Shown: positions 1 through 9,139 of the stretch, one piece after another
Layout of the letters: each line of letters starts with the position of its first letter
Position numbering within the stretch: position 1 is the stretch's first letter
Source: JACVRW01 sp963733885
Lineage (GTDB): Bacteria > Actinomycetota > Thermoleophilia > Solirubrobacterales > Thermoleophilaceae
Length of the DNA: 64,000 nucleotides
NCBI GenBank assembly: GCA_963733885.1
Contig: CAVTES010000005.1
Span: 62,001 to 126,000 of the forward strand
Reading direction: 5' to 3'
Translations under genes and position numbers: made by a program
The notes under the pieces: model-generated
The model's input: the letters and a program-made list of their open reading frames with translations, nothing else
The model's database searches: none
What the model was told of the DNA's origin: nothing

Positions 1-898
1 AGAAGTCGGGCGCGGTGGCCTTCGACTCCGCCATGCGCCGCGCCACGGTCTGCTGCAGCCGCGTGAGATCCTGGACCTCGGCCTCGCCCTTGGGGCCCGC
101 CTCGGTGCGTCGCGGCTCGGGGGCGCGCTCCTCCTCGGCGGCCGCCGGCGCCTCCTCGCGCGCCGGGGCGCGCTCCTCCTCGGGAGCCGGGGCCTCCACG
201 GCGCCAGCGCCGTCGCCCTCGGCCGCGGCCTGAACGTCCGCCTTGACGATGCGGCCGCCTGGGCCGCTCCCCTCGAGCCGGGCGAGCTCCACGCCCAGCT
301 CGCGCGCCATGCGCCGCGCGACCGGCGAGGCCTTCACGCGCTCGCCGTCGCCCGCGCCGTTGCCGCTCGGAGCGCGCGTCTTGGTGGCGGCACCGCCGCC
401 GCCGCTGGCCTGGGTCTCGCCGCCGCCCTCGTCCGCACCGGCGCCGCCGCGCGCCTCGCCCTGGTCGGCCTCGGCGACAGCTCCGGCCTTTTCCTTGTCC
501 TCCTCGGCTTCCGCCGCGCCCTCTTCGCGGCGTTCCTCTTCGGCGCCTTTCTCGCCGCCCTGTTCCGCAGCGGCTTCCTCCTCGGCGCCCGTATCCTCGG
601 CCTCCTCCTCAGCCGGTTCCTCCTCCTTGGCGGCCGGCTTCCCGTTGCCGCCCGCCTCGCTCGGGTCGCCGATCCGGGCGATCACCTCGCCGATCGCCAG
701 CGTGTCGCCCTCCTGAGCCACGACCTCGATCAACGTGCCGTCGGTGTCGGACTCGTAGGTCATGTTGGCCTTGTCCGTCTCGATCTCCACGAGCGCCTCG
801 CCGCGCTTGACCTCGCCGCCCTCCTCAACGAGCCACTTCAGCACCGTGCCCTCCTCCATCGAGTCGGACAGGCGCGGCATCGTGACGTCGCTGGCCAT
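1..898 (-). CDS. Dihydrolipoamide acyltransferase (E2) of pyruvate/2-oxoacid dehydrogenase, 3' end outside the window
   Basis: E2 core protein that carries acyl groups on a lipoyl-lysine and passes them to CoA. The reverse strand from the ATG at 898 reads as an N-terminal lipoyl domain with the motif EIETDKANM (lipoylated Lys about residue 43). A long Glu/Ala-rich linker of roughly 100 residues follows, then an E3-binding domain (ASPVARRMARELGV), a second acidic linker, and the start of the catalytic domain (LTRLQQTVARRMAESKATAP) at the window edge. The catalytic His motif lies outside. It is 14 bp downstream of the E1beta gene on the same strand, so E1alpha-E1beta-E2 form an operon. Pyruvate and branched-chain enzymes cannot be told apart from this part. 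The frame is open to base 1. Confidence 0.9.
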   Translation of the reverse strand, partial: MASDVTMPRLSDSMEEGTVLKWLVEEGGEVKRGEALVEIETDKANMTYESDTDGTLIEVVAQEGDTLAIGEVIARIGDPSEAGGNGKPAAKEEEPAEEEAEDTGAEEEAAAEQGGEKGAEEERREEGAAEAEEDKEKAGAVAEADQGEARGGAGADEGGGETQASGGGGAATKTRAPSGNGAGDGERVKASPVARRMARELGVELARLEGSGPGGRIVKADVQAAAEGDGAGAVEAPAPEEERAPAREEAPAAAEEERAPEPRRTEAGPKGEAEVQDLTRLQQTVARRMAESKATAPDF

Positions 899-912
899 CG
901 GTCTCCTCTTCT

Positions 913-1896
913 CTAGATATCCCGGAAGGTGGCGATCGCGGCCTGCATCACGTGCTCCTCGTGCGGGAACGCGGCCTGCTCGAGCGGCTTGGAGTACGGC
1001 ATCGGCACGTCGGCGCCGGTCACGCGCTGCACGGGGGCGTCGAGCCAGTCGAACGCCTGCTCCTGGATCAGCGCGGCGAGGTTGGCGCCTACGCCGCCGT
1101 GCGGCCAGCCCTCCTCGACGATCACGGCGCGGTTGGTCTTCTTGACCGACTCGAGGATGCTGTCGAGGTCGAGCGGGCGGAGCGTGCGGGGGTCGATCAC
1201 CTCGGCGTCGATCTCGTGCTCTTCGGCGAGCTTCTCAGCCGCCTTCTGGGCCGTGATCGCCATGCGCGAGATGCCGATGATGGTCACGTCGTCGCCCTCG
1301 CGGCGGATAGCGGCCTCGCCGAAGCGCATCGGGCCGCCGTTCTCGGGCACCTCCCCGCGCTGGCCGTAGAGCGTCTCGTGCTCGATGAAGACGACCGGGT
1401 TGTCGTCGCGGATGGCCGTCTTCAGGAGGCCCTTGGCGTCGGCGGGCGTGCTAGGCGCGGCCACCAGCAGACCGGGCACGTGCAGGTAGAACGCCTCCAG
1501 GCAGTGCGAGTGGGTGGGGCCGAGCTGGTGGCCCGCGCCCTGCGGCATGCGGATCACCATCGGCACCCTGACCTGGCCGCCGAACATGTAGTGGATCGCC
1601 GCCGCGTGGTTGACGATCTGGTCCATCGCGAGGAGCGAGAAGTTGATGGTCATGATCTCGACCACCGGCCGCAGCCCGATCATGGCCGAGCCCACGCCCA
1701 TGCCGACGATGGTGTTCTCCGAGATCGGCGTGTCGCGCACGCGCTTCTCGCCGAAGTCCTCGAGAAGGCCCTGGGTGACCTTGAAGGCGCCCTGGAAGAC
1801 GCCGATGTCCTCACCCATGATGAAGACGTTCTCGTCGGCCTCCATCTCCTCGCGAAGCGCCTGGTTCAGCGCCTCGCGGTAGCGCATCGTCGGCAT
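913..1896 (-). CDS. pdhB: Pyruvate/2-oxoacid dehydrogenase E1 component, beta subunit
   Basis: 327-residue beta half of the thiamine-diphosphate-dependent E1 decarboxylase. The protein starts MPTMRYREALNQALREEM and has the E1beta signatures GEDIG near residue 29, the segment FGGQVRVPMVIRMPQGAG, and TLRPLDLDSI in the C-terminal transketolase domain. Length is normal for the family. Its ATG (1896-1894) overlaps the E1alpha stop by one base, so the two chains are translationally coupled. The E2 gene follows after 14 bp. The substrate (pyruvate or branched-chain keto acid) is not decided by sequence alone; pyruvate is favoured because the lipoyl-E2 is directly linked. Confidence 0.93.
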   Translation of the reverse strand: MPTMRYREALNQALREEMEADENVFIMGEDIGVFQGAFKVTQGLLEDFGEKRVRDTPISENTIVGMGVGSAMIGLRPVVEIMTINFSLLAMDQIVNHAAAIHYMFGGQVRVPMVIRMPQGAGHQLGPTHSHCLEAFYLHVPGLLVAAPSTPADAKGLLKTAIRDDNPVVFIEHETLYGQRGEVPENGGPMRFGEAAIRREGDDVTIIGISRMAITAQKAAEKLAEEHEIDAEVIDPRTLRPLDLDSILESVKKTNRAVIVEEGWPHGGVGANLAALIQEQAFDWLDAPVQRVTGADVPMPYSKPLEQAAFPHEEHVMQAAIATFRDI

Positions 1897-3245
1897 CAGT
1901 CCGCGCCACCCTCTTCGGCGGGCTCATCCGAGCCGGGCTCGCCCTTGCCCCTGTCCCCAGTTTGGGTCGTTTCAGCGGAAGCGCCTTCGGAATCGCCCTC
2001 CTCCTTCGCGGCGCGGCGCTCGCGTGCCTCGCGGTCGCCCACGCCGGCATACGCGGCGCCAAGCTCCGCGAGCTCGTGCGGCAGCTTGCCGGCCTCGCGC
2101 TCGCGTTCGCCGCGGTGCACCTCGGGCGAGCGCTCGTCCACGGTCCACCAGGCGGGCGCGTCGCTGTCGAAGACGTAGACGTCGTCGTAGAGAGAGTCGA
2201 GGTCGGGGAAGGGCGACTCGTCGGCGAAGCGCACGGCCTCGTCGACGGTCTCGATTGCCTCCTTGTCGAACTTCTCGACCTCGTCCTCGTCAAGCACGCC
2301 CTCGTCGACGAGGCGGTCGGCGAAGGCCTTGATCGGGTCGCGCTGGCGCCACTCCTCGACCTCTTCCTTGGTGCGGTACTCCTCGGGGTCCGCCATCGAG
2401 TGGCCGCGGTAGCGGTAGGTCACGGCCTCCACGAGCTGCGGGCGGCGGTCCTCGCGGGCGTGTTTCAGCGCCTCGGTGACGACCGAGTGCACGTCGAGCG
2501 CGTCCATGCCGTCGCAGCGCGTGCCGGGCACGCCGAAGCCCTCCGACTTCTTGGACAGGTCCGTGATCGCCGAGTGGCGGTGGAGCGCCGTGCCCATGCC
2601 GAACTGGTTGTTGATGATCAGGAAGACGACCGGCAGCTGCCAGAGGGCGGCGAGGTTCATGGTCTCGCCGAAGGTGCCCTGGTTGGTGGCGCCGTCGCCC
2701 ATCATCGAGAGGATCGCGTCGTCGCTCGCCGTGTAGTCGCAGGCGAGCGCGACGCCGGCCGACAGCGGGAGGCTGCCGCCGACGATGCCGTAGCCGCCGA
2801 GAAAGCGCTTGTCCCAGTCGAACAGGTGCATGGAGCCGCCGCGGCCCTTGGAGCAGCCGTCCACGCGTCCGAACAGCTCGGCCATCACGGCATTCGGATG
2901 TGTGCCGCGGGCGAGCGCCTGACCGTGCTCGCGGTAGGTCGACATCAGGTAGTCGCTGTCCCTGAGCGCCTGGGTGGCGCCGACCACGGTGGCCTCCTCG
3001 CCGATGCAGAGGTGGAGGAAGCCGCCGATCTTGGCCTTGGCGTACATCTCGCCCGCGCGCTCCTCGAAGCGGCGGATGAGCATCATCTTGGCGAGGACCG
3101 TGCGGCAGGTCTCCTCGTCCGGGAGGTCGTGCTTGACCTCGCCGAAATGGATCTCCTCGGCCTTGGCTACGTCAGCCGGCGAGGCGCCGTCGCCGTTCTC
3201 TTCCTTGGCGGCCTTTTCGGACTGCGTCTGGTCCCTCGTTGCCAT
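1896..3245 (-). CDS. pdhA: Pyruvate/2-oxoacid dehydrogenase E1 component, alpha subunit
   Basis: 449-residue alpha chain of the E1 decarboxylase, which binds thiamine diphosphate and starts oxidative decarboxylation. The ThDP motif is visible: GDGATNQG at residues 183-190 and NN at 212-213. The loop RYRGHSMADPEEYR, which carries the regulatory serines in the family, is present. The core ends near residue 355 and is followed by about 90 extra acidic, low-complexity residues (rich in Glu, Gly and Ala) not usual for E1alpha; a similar 30-residue charged stretch precedes the core. First gene of the E1alpha-E1beta-E2 operon, with a 67-bp gap to the decayed PIN gene upstream. ATG start at 3245. Confidence 0.93.
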   Translation of the reverse strand: MATRDQTQSEKAAKEENGDGASPADVAKAEEIHFGEVKHDLPDEETCRTVLAKMMLIRRFEERAGEMYAKAKIGGFLHLCIGEEATVVGATQALRDSDYLMSTYREHGQALARGTHPNAVMAELFGRVDGCSKGRGGSMHLFDWDKRFLGGYGIVGGSLPLSAGVALACDYTASDDAILSMMGDGATNQGTFGETMNLAALWQLPVVFLIINNQFGMGTALHRHSAITDLSKKSEGFGVPGTRCDGMDALDVHSVVTEALKHAREDRRPQLVEAVTYRYRGHSMADPEEYRTKEEVEEWRQRDPIKAFADRLVDEGVLDEDEVEKFDKEAIETVDEAVRFADESPFPDLDSLYDDVYVFDSDAPAWWTVDERSPEVHRGEREREAGKLPHELAELGAAYAGVGDREARERRAAKEEGDSEGASAETTQTGDRGKGEPGSDEPAEEGGAD

Positions 3246-3312
3246 TGGATCGGAGAGTACCCGGTGACCCCCGGCGGGTATTCGCAGACCCCGAATTCGA
3301 GGGCCCGGGGGG

Positions 3313-3699
3313 TCAGAGCTCGCTGGGGAGCACGACTAGTCCGAGGCGGTCGGCTGCGCGCCTCAGGCGGCTGTCCACCGTGAGCACACGGGAGTCGAGC
3401 AGCTCCGCCAAGGCGAGGTACTCGGCGTCGTAGGTCTTGGCCCAGCCAAGCTCTTCCGCGAGCTTCCACGCCAGGCTGGCGAGCCTGCGCGGCCGGCGCG
3501 CCGCAATGGGGGCGACATCAAGTTGCTGGAGAGCGCGCTCCGCGTTCACGCGGCTCACCTCGCCGCGCCACATTGCCTCGTGGAGGACCGACATCGTCTC
3601 GGACCACATCATGGGAGGGGCTGCAAGCTCGTGCTGCTCGCGAAGCCGCGCAAAGCCGGTGCCGGCTGCGCACGCCCGGACTACATCGTGGTGTAGTCG
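3313..3699 (-). pseudogene. PIN-domain (VapC-like) toxin, N-terminus missing
   Basis: The readable frame 3612-3313 (99 codons from an ATG) gives the C-terminal three quarters of a PIN RNase domain: WAKTYDAEYLALAELL contains the conserved Asp, and VLTVDSRLRRAADRLGL is the usual last strand with its Asp. The frame stays open upstream and still resembles a PIN domain (VVRACAAGTGFARLREQHEL), back to the TAA that also ends the DsbA-like gene at 3700. No start codon lies in that stretch and the usual N-terminal DxS motif is absent. No antitoxin gene is next to it. It is most likely a truncated toxin remnant; a short active product from 3612 is unlikely. Confidence 0.6.
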
Positions 3700-4281
3700 T
3701 TAGCCGAGAGCGACGGCCGCGTCCTCGAGCCGATCGTCGCCCCAGTACGCCTCGTTGCCCACGATCACGGTAGGGACGCCGCGCACGCCCCGGTCGAAGG
3801 CCTCCTGGGTGGCCGCCCGGAGGCGGTCCTTCGTCGACTGCATCTCGATGCCCTTGAGCACGGCCTTCGGGTGGAGCTCGCACGCGGCGGCGGCGATAAG
3901 GACGTTGTCGACGTCGCTGAGGTCCTTGCCGCCGGCGAACGCCTGGCGGAAGGCGGCGAGGGCGAACGCTACGGTGCGGCCGGCCTGCTGGGCGAAGATG
4001 GCCGCGCGCATGGCGTGGAGGCCGTTGGCCGGCCATGGGTCGGGCCACTTCACGGGCAGCAAGCCGTACCGCTGCGCCCGCTCCTCAATTTCGCGCTTAC
4101 CCTCGTCGCGTCTCTCAGTCGTCGCCCAGGACTGCCCACCGGTCTGCTGCCAGATGCCGCCGAGGAGAATCGGCTGCCAGATAGGGGTGACCGGCAAGAC
4201 CTGGTGGATGCGCTCGGCTGCGAGCCACGCGTAGGGGGACCCCAGGTCGAAGTAGAAGGTCGGCTGGTGGTCGACCGCCAT
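3700..4281 (-). CDS. DsbA/2-hydroxychromene-2-carboxylate isomerase family protein
   Basis: 193-residue thioredoxin-fold protein starting MAVDHQPTFYFDLGSPYAWL. The SPY motif replaces the CxxC of true DsbA, as in glutathione-dependent 2-hydroxychromene-2-carboxylate isomerases and related proteins. The cis-proline loop GVRGVPTVIVG and the C-terminal EAYWGDDRL are typical. The ATG at 4281 is chosen because the longer upstream frame is the decayed ATPase fragment. It appears intact within a block of broken genes. Substrate unknown; without the cysteine pair a disulphide oxidase role is unlikely. Confidence 0.75.
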   Translation of the reverse strand: MAVDHQPTFYFDLGSPYAWLAAERIHQVLPVTPIWQPILLGGIWQQTGGQSWATTERRDEGKREIEERAQRYGLLPVKWPDPWPANGLHAMRAAIFAQQAGRTVAFALAAFRQAFAGGKDLSDVDNVLIAAAACELHPKAVLKGIEMQSTKDRLRAATQEAFDRGVRGVPTVIVGNEAYWGDDRLEDAAVALG

Positions 4282-4346
4282 GGCGTGGATGACGGTATCG
4301 CGCCGCCGGCATCGCCAAGCATCGCCGGGACGCTCGCCGCCAGCGC

Positions 4347-5060
4347 TCAGACAAGTCGCTCGGCGACCACAGCGCCAAGCCGCTTCACGGCGACACGTGT
4401 GGGGCGGTCGAGTGCCTCGAGCGTGTAGGTGCCCGTGTCCAGCATGAGCGCCAGCCGCCGGTCGTCGGGAATCACCAGCGGTCCGTCGAGCCCCCCGTGG
4501 CGCCAGGCATTCCTCGATCGCGCGGAGCTCCGGGCCAGTCGCGGGTGTGCCCGGTTCAAGACGACCGTCGCGCGCTCTTGATCGAGGCGCGCGAGGGCGT
4601 CGAACGGCGAGTCGCGCTGCCATCTCGTCCGGCGTCGTCACTAGCAGAACCTGATCGGTCCGGTCGAGGGCGAACCGAGCCAGCGGGCCTGTGACGCTAG
4701 TAGCGAGGTCGAGCAAGACGGTCTCGTAGAAGCAGGAGAGGAGCGCGACAAGCTCCCCATAGTGGTCAGCGCCGAGGGTGTTCGTGCCAGGGCCCTGCGA
4801 TGCGGCCAGAACGTGAAGGCCGCTCGGAAGGCGCGAGACGTAGCGACCCAGGTCGGCAGCGGTGGCGAGCCGGTCCGCGTCGTGCAGCAGCTTGAGCAGG
4901 ACCCGCCGGAGCGGATGGGTTCTGCCGGAAGGCGGCCAAGCGTGCCGAACGACGGGTTGATGTCGACCGCGATCGTCCGGAGCTTGAGATGGGATGCGAG
5001 CAGGTTGCCGACGAGGAAAGTGGTCGTCGTCTTGCCAACGCCGCCCTTTGGGCTTGCCAT
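4347..5060 (-). pseudogene. ParA/MinD-like ATPase, broken by several frameshifts
   Basis: Reading across frames gives one ATPase of the ParA/CpaE type. It has a deviant Walker A (SPKGGVGKTTTTFLVGNLL) at 5055-4995, then TIAVDINPSFGTLGRLP. After a frame break near 4910 comes HDADRLATAADLGRYVSRLP and on to VLLDLATSVTGPLARFALD. After another break near 4610 comes RATVVLNRAHPRL. The end is LDTGTYTLEALDRPTRVAVK and AERLV-stop at 4347. At least three frame changes are needed, including one near 4530. Upstream it runs in frame into the start of an unrelated secreted protein, so its own N-terminus is lost. Not expected to make a working protein. Confidence 0.7.
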
Positions 5061-5252
5061 CCCCCGCGTTGCGAAGTCCTCGAACGCTTGCGTCGAGTAG
5101 TTGGCTGGGTCAGCACCGCACGCGTTGATCGTGTACTCGCCCGCTGCGGCCGGCGCCGTGGGGCCGAGCGTCGCGATAACGGCGAGGGCGGCGAGCGTGG
5201 TTCGAGGCGGAAAGCGGCGAGCCGGATAGGCGGGGGCGGGTTTCATCTCCAT
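5061..5252 (-). pseudogene. 5' fragment of a secreted surface-protein gene, joined in frame to the ParA-like remnant
   Basis: From ATG 5252 (or 5246) the frame gives a signal peptide (basic start, then TLAALAVIATLGPTAPAAAG) and a short mature start, EYTINACGADPANYSTQAF then EDFATRGM. The frame then passes without a stop into the Walker A region of the ParA-like remnant at 5060. The two halves have no business in one protein, so this looks like a deletion or recombination scar that left only about 64 codons of the secreted gene. I recall similar N-termini in large exported proteins of this bacterial group, but that needs a search. Confidence 0.55.
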
Positions 5253-5572
5253 CCCCGGTGAAGGCGTATGGGGAGAGAGTTCGCCCCTACGGACCTACCG
5301 CTATGAGTGGACCCGCGGCCGTCCACGGCGGCAGCGTAATCCTCGGGAGCGGTAGTCGAGAGGCTCAAATAGGACGTACGGAGCGGGTTCCCGCTCGTTG
5401 CGGAAATTTCGTCGCTCGGGATGGCCACGGGGGCAAGGGAGCCGTCGGCTGTCGCGTCTAATGGGGGGCTTCAGGCCGTTAACGCAACAGTTCGGTCCTT
5501 CTCATCTCAGCTGGGGTGACCCAGCCGAGGGTCTGCCCTGGATTGAATTAGGCAGGCGTGGGTGGCCGGCCG
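5253..5572. other. Gene-free stretch, 320 bp
   Basis: No convincing coding frame on either strand. The only structure I see is a perfect short hairpin, GAGCGGG-TT-CCCGCTC, at 5381-5396. It separates two divergently decayed remnants (a secreted-protein fragment and the RTX-repeat gene). Confidence 0.4.
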
Positions 5573-6953
5573 TCAGCTCTCGCAGCTGCTCATCCGGACC
5601 TCGCCGCTCCTGCAGCTGTCCCTGCCGCCGTCCCCACGGAGGCTGTCGTTGTGGAGGCCGCCGTCCAGGAAGTCGTCGCCGTTGCCTCCGTTGAGGTCGT
5701 CGGCGCTGGCGCCGCCGTCGATCCAGTCCTTGCCGTCGCCGCCGTAGATGGCGTCGGGCCCGTCGTGGCCGCAGATGACGTCGTCGCCGGCGAGGCCGTT
5801 GACGGTGTCGGCGCCGCCCATGGCTTGGATCACGTCGCGGCCGGCCGTGCCGTTGATGACGTTGTTCAGCGCGGTGCCGACGATCGTGGGCGTCTGCCCA
5901 TTGCAGGTGGGGATCACGACCTCGTAGGGGCAGGCCTTCGGCGCGCTGCGGTTTCCGGCCAGGTCGGATCCGGCGACGGTCGACGTGAACATCCCGGGCG
6001 TGCTCGTGTTGGTGGCTCCCTGCGGGAACGGGCTCCCCGGCCCGGAGGTCTCATCCGTCACGGTTGCGCGCACCCACGCGCCGAGCTGGTAGATCTCGAG
6101 CACCTGATGCGGCGTCAGGCATGTCACGGTGGGGGCGGTCGCGTCGCGCTTGACGGTCACCGACTTGCTCGTGGTTCCGCCCGAGGACGTAGCGGTGCAC
6201 GTGAACGTCGTACCGGCGGTGTCGGAGGTGAGGGTGGTCGTGTCGCAGTCGGTCGTGGACACCTCCGACTCCCCGTCGCGGACGTCCCAGGACACCGTGA
6301 CGTCGGAGACGTAGAAGCCGTTCTTCCCGAGCGTGCCGGACACCGTCGGCGTGATCGGTGGGCGGCGTGATGTCCTCGCTGGAGGGCCGCCATAGCCAGA
6401 CCCCGTACCACCAGATCGGCTCAGGATTGTTGACCGGGCCGATGCCGAAGCCTCCGCCGATGGGGTACCAGCCGAATCCGGCGCTCGCGAACGTCGGCTG
6501 CCCGTCCGCCTCCGTCGACGAGGTCCATCCGCCGGTGAACTCGCTATGGAAGCCGTATCCGTCGGCGGTATGGGTGGGCGCCATGACGCCGAGGAACATC
6601 ATCGCCGTGCCGAAATGCTCCCCGCCGCCGACGTCCGGGGGTTCCGCCGTCAGGATCGCCGGGTCGAACAGGCCCATGAGCGCGCGCACCTGCGGGCCGG
6701 TCGCCCACACCCAGCCCCTGAGGTCCCTGCCCCCGACGGAGCCCGAGCACCGGGAATAACCGTCGCGCGGGCAGACCTGAGCAATCTGGTCGGGGGTCAG
6801 CCCCGTCGTCTCTTTCAGCTGCCGCCACCGCTTGCCGGTTCCGTCATCTGAGAGGTTCGCCGGTGGATCGGCGCTCGCCGGCGCGGCTGCCGCCAGCGCG
6901 GCTGAGAGGAGGGCAAGGCATAAAACCGCGCGAGTCGCTTTCCGTCCCACCAT
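5573..6953 (-). pseudogene. Secreted protein with C-terminal RTX calcium-binding repeats, one frameshift
   Basis: Two adjoining frames form one protein of about 460 residues. The 5' part (6953 to about 6355) has a signal peptide (AVLCLALLSAALAAAAPASA) and a domain containing KETTGLTPDQIAQVC and DLRGWVWATGPQV, like the N-terminal module of some exported VPLPA-type proteins. At about 6355 a one-base shift moves to the frame of ITPTVSGTLGKNGFYVSDV, an Ig-like/HYR-type region. This ends in hemolysin-type calcium repeats, for example GGADTVNGLAGDDVI and GGDGKDWIDGGASADDL. The domain order makes sense only if the frames are joined. The break may be decay or a sequence error. Function unknown; probably calcium-stabilised extracellular binding. 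Confidence 0.7.
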
Positions 6954-7122
6954 CTGCCCATTCCCCCTTCGGCTGACCGGCCAGCGTGCGGCAGCGTTAT
7001 ACGCACTGACGGTGCGCGCGGTTCAGCCGTGAGTGGGGCAAGTGTCCGACTTAGAGGGTCGCATAGACCGGCCACCCACAATCCAGGACGCTTGACCGGG
7101 AGACCGCCCCGGCCCCCGCTGC

Positions 7123-8505
7123 TCAGCCGTGGATCAGCCAGCCGTCGGTCGCCCGAGCCGCCTCCATGACGGCCTCGGCGAAGGCGGGATGCGGGTGGAT
7201 CGTGCGGGCCACCTCGTGGTAGCCGCCCTCGAGCTCGCGGGCGTTGACCAGCTCCTGGATCAGGTCGGCCGCCTTCACCGAGCAGATGTGGGCGCCCAGG
7301 ATCTCGCCGTACTTCGAGTCCCCCACGATCTTCACCAGGCCGGTCCGGTCGCCATACACGGTTGGCGCTCCCACGGCGCCCATCGGCACCTTGCCCACCA
7401 CCACGTCGTGGCCTGCCTCGCGCGCGGCCTTCTCCGTCAACCCAAAGGAGGCCACCTGTGGGTGGCAGAAGGTCACCGCCGGCACGAACCGGTAGTCGAT
7501 CGGGTGCACTTCCTGACCGGCCGCATCCTCCACCGCGATGATTCCCTCGTCGGACGCCTTGTGGGCCAGGGCGGGCCCCGGCACCATGTCGCCGATCGCC
7601 CACACGCCCTCGTGCGACGTCCGCATCCGGCCGTCCACCTTGATCATCCCGCGGTCGTCTCTCTCGATCCCGGCTTCCTCCAGTCCGAGGCCCTCCACGT
7701 CGGGGCCACGGCCGGCTGCGATCACGAGGTAGTCGAATTCCTCCTTCTCGCCGTTGAAGGAAACCGACACACCGGAGTCGGAGGCCTCAGCGCCCTCCAC
7801 CTTCGCGCCGGTCTCGATCCGCACGTTCTGCTTGCGTATCTCGCGCGCGCACGCCTTCGAGATCTCCTCGTCCTCCAGCGGCAGGATCGTGTCGAGCGCC
7901 TCGAGCAGCAGCACCTCGGTTCCCAGCCGGCCGAGCGCCGACCCGATCTCGACCCCGGAGGCCCCGCAGCCGATCACGCACAGCCGCGACGGCTGCTCGT
8001 TCAGGAGCCACATGCCCGCCGTGTCGAGTATCCGTTTGCCGAACTTCAGATCGAGGATCGGCTTCGCCACCGATCCGGTGGCCAGGATCACCCGGTCGGT
8101 CTCGATCTCGGTGCCGTCGAACTGCCCGCCGATTCGCACGTTGCCGTCGTCGGTGACCGACCCGAAGCCCTCGATCAGGTCGATCTTGTTCTTCTTGAAC
8201 AGCATCGCGACGCCGCCGGTGAGGGTCTTGACCACCTTGTCGCGGTGCTTGGCCGCGCCGGTGTAGTCGACCGACGTGTCGCCGACCGAGATGCCGAAGT
8301 CGCCGGCGTGGCGCACCTCGGACATCACCTCGGCCACGCGCAGGATCGCCTTCGCCGGGATGCAGGCCTCGTTCAGGCAGCGTCCGCCGGTGTTCTCCTT
8401 CTCCACCACGGCGGTCTTCAGCCCGAGTTGCGCGGCGCGGATCGCGGCCACGTAGCCGCCCGGGCCTGAGCCGATCACGATGCAGTCGTACTTGTCCTCC
8501 GGCAT
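7123..8505 (-). CDS. lpdA: Dihydrolipoyl dehydrogenase (E3)
   Basis: 460-residue flavoprotein that re-oxidises the dihydrolipoyl arm of E2 and reduces NAD. FAD-binding GSGPGG is at residues 12-17. The redox disulphide is in GGRCLNEACIPAK (Cys43 and Cys48; the more common form is GGTCLNxGCIPSK). The NAD-binding glycine motif is IGCGASGVEIGSALG, the second FAD motif is GVWAIGDM, and the C-terminal catalytic His lies in TIHPHPAFAEAV. It has the same orientation as E1/E2 about 3.9 kb away and probably serves that complex. ATG start at 8505. The membrane-protein gene upstream is 13 bp away. Confidence 0.95.
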   Translation of the reverse strand: MPEDKYDCIVIGSGPGGYVAAIRAAQLGLKTAVVEKENTGGRCLNEACIPAKAILRVAEVMSEVRHAGDFGISVGDTSVDYTGAAKHRDKVVKTLTGGVAMLFKKNKIDLIEGFGSVTDDGNVRIGGQFDGTEIETDRVILATGSVAKPILDLKFGKRILDTAGMWLLNEQPSRLCVIGCGASGVEIGSALGRLGTEVLLLEALDTILPLEDEEISKACAREIRKQNVRIETGAKVEGAEASDSGVSVSFNGEKEEFDYLVIAAGRGPDVEGLGLEEAGIERDDRGMIKVDGRMRTSHEGVWAIGDMVPGPALAHKASDEGIIAVEDAAGQEVHPIDYRFVPAVTFCHPQVASFGLTEKAAREAGHDVVVGKVPMGAVGAPTVYGDRTGLVKIVGDSKYGEILGAHICSVKAADLIQELVNARELEGGYHEVARTIHPHPAFAEAVMEAARATDGWLIHG

Positions 8506-8518
8506 CCGGCGCGGGAGC

Positions 8519-9076
8519 CTATCGAGCCGAGCCCGGACGCTCCGGCATCTGGATCCGCGCCATCGCCTTGATCAGGAACCAGAACAGCGTGCCGGCGGCG
8601 GCGATGATGATCACGAGCAGCAGCGCCGCCCACCAGTTGGCGGCGACGACCAGCGTCAGCGAGCAGAACACGAGCGTCAGCGCCAGCAGCGTCTGCATCC
8701 CGAGCACGCCCCAGTACTTCGCCCGCCACATGCCGTAGGCCACAAGCGCGACGACCAGCGTCGCGAGAATGCTGCCTGTGACCTTGCTGCCCGGCGACAG
8801 CGTGTCCTCGCCCGCGTTGTAGCCGAAGGCGAGCGCCACCAGGTTGGCGACGGCCAGGACCGCGGCGGCGAGCGCCCCCACCGTTACCGCGGTCGGGCGC
8901 TCGCCCGGGCGGAGCGGCCGGAGCGCCGCGCGCGCCTCCTCGTCCTTGGCGCGCGAGCGGGCGTAGCCGGACGGCACTGGTGCAGGCGCCGGCGCCTCTG
9001 GCGCCTGCGGGCGCGGCGGCGCGCTCGCCGCCCGCCGCTGCTTGCGCCGCTTGCGGCTGCTCCGCTTGCCTGACAT
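8519..9076 (-). CDS. Membrane protein with basic N-terminus, unknown function
   Basis: 185 residues. The first 40 are very basic and Ala/Pro-rich (MSGKRSSRKRRKQRRAASA), probably cytoplasmic. They are followed by about four hydrophobic segments: VGALAAAVLAVANLVALAFG, ILATLVVALVAYGMW, MQTLLALTLVFCSLTLVVAA and WWAALLLVIIIAAAGTLFWF. No catalytic motif is recognised. It lies just upstream of lpdA (13 bp) on the same strand and may be co-transcribed. I cannot assign a role. Confidence 0.6.
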   Translation of the reverse strand: MSGKRSSRKRRKQRRAASAPPRPQAPEAPAPAPVPSGYARSRAKDEEARAALRPLRPGERPTAVTVGALAAAVLAVANLVALAFGYNAGEDTLSPGSKVTGSILATLVVALVAYGMWRAKYWGVLGMQTLLALTLVFCSLTLVVAANWWAALLLVIIIAAAGTLFWFLIKAMARIQMPERPGSAR

Positions 9077-9139
9077 GCGCCGCCCACGTTAGCCGCACCG
9101 CGCCGCGACCCGCATCGATCCCTAGGCTGCCGGGTTTTG

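Noticed and set aside
3700..4716. A 338-residue DsbA-like protein with a long N-terminal domain
   Set aside because: The first 145 codons belong to the decayed ParA-like gene; the thioredoxin-fold protein starts at 4281.
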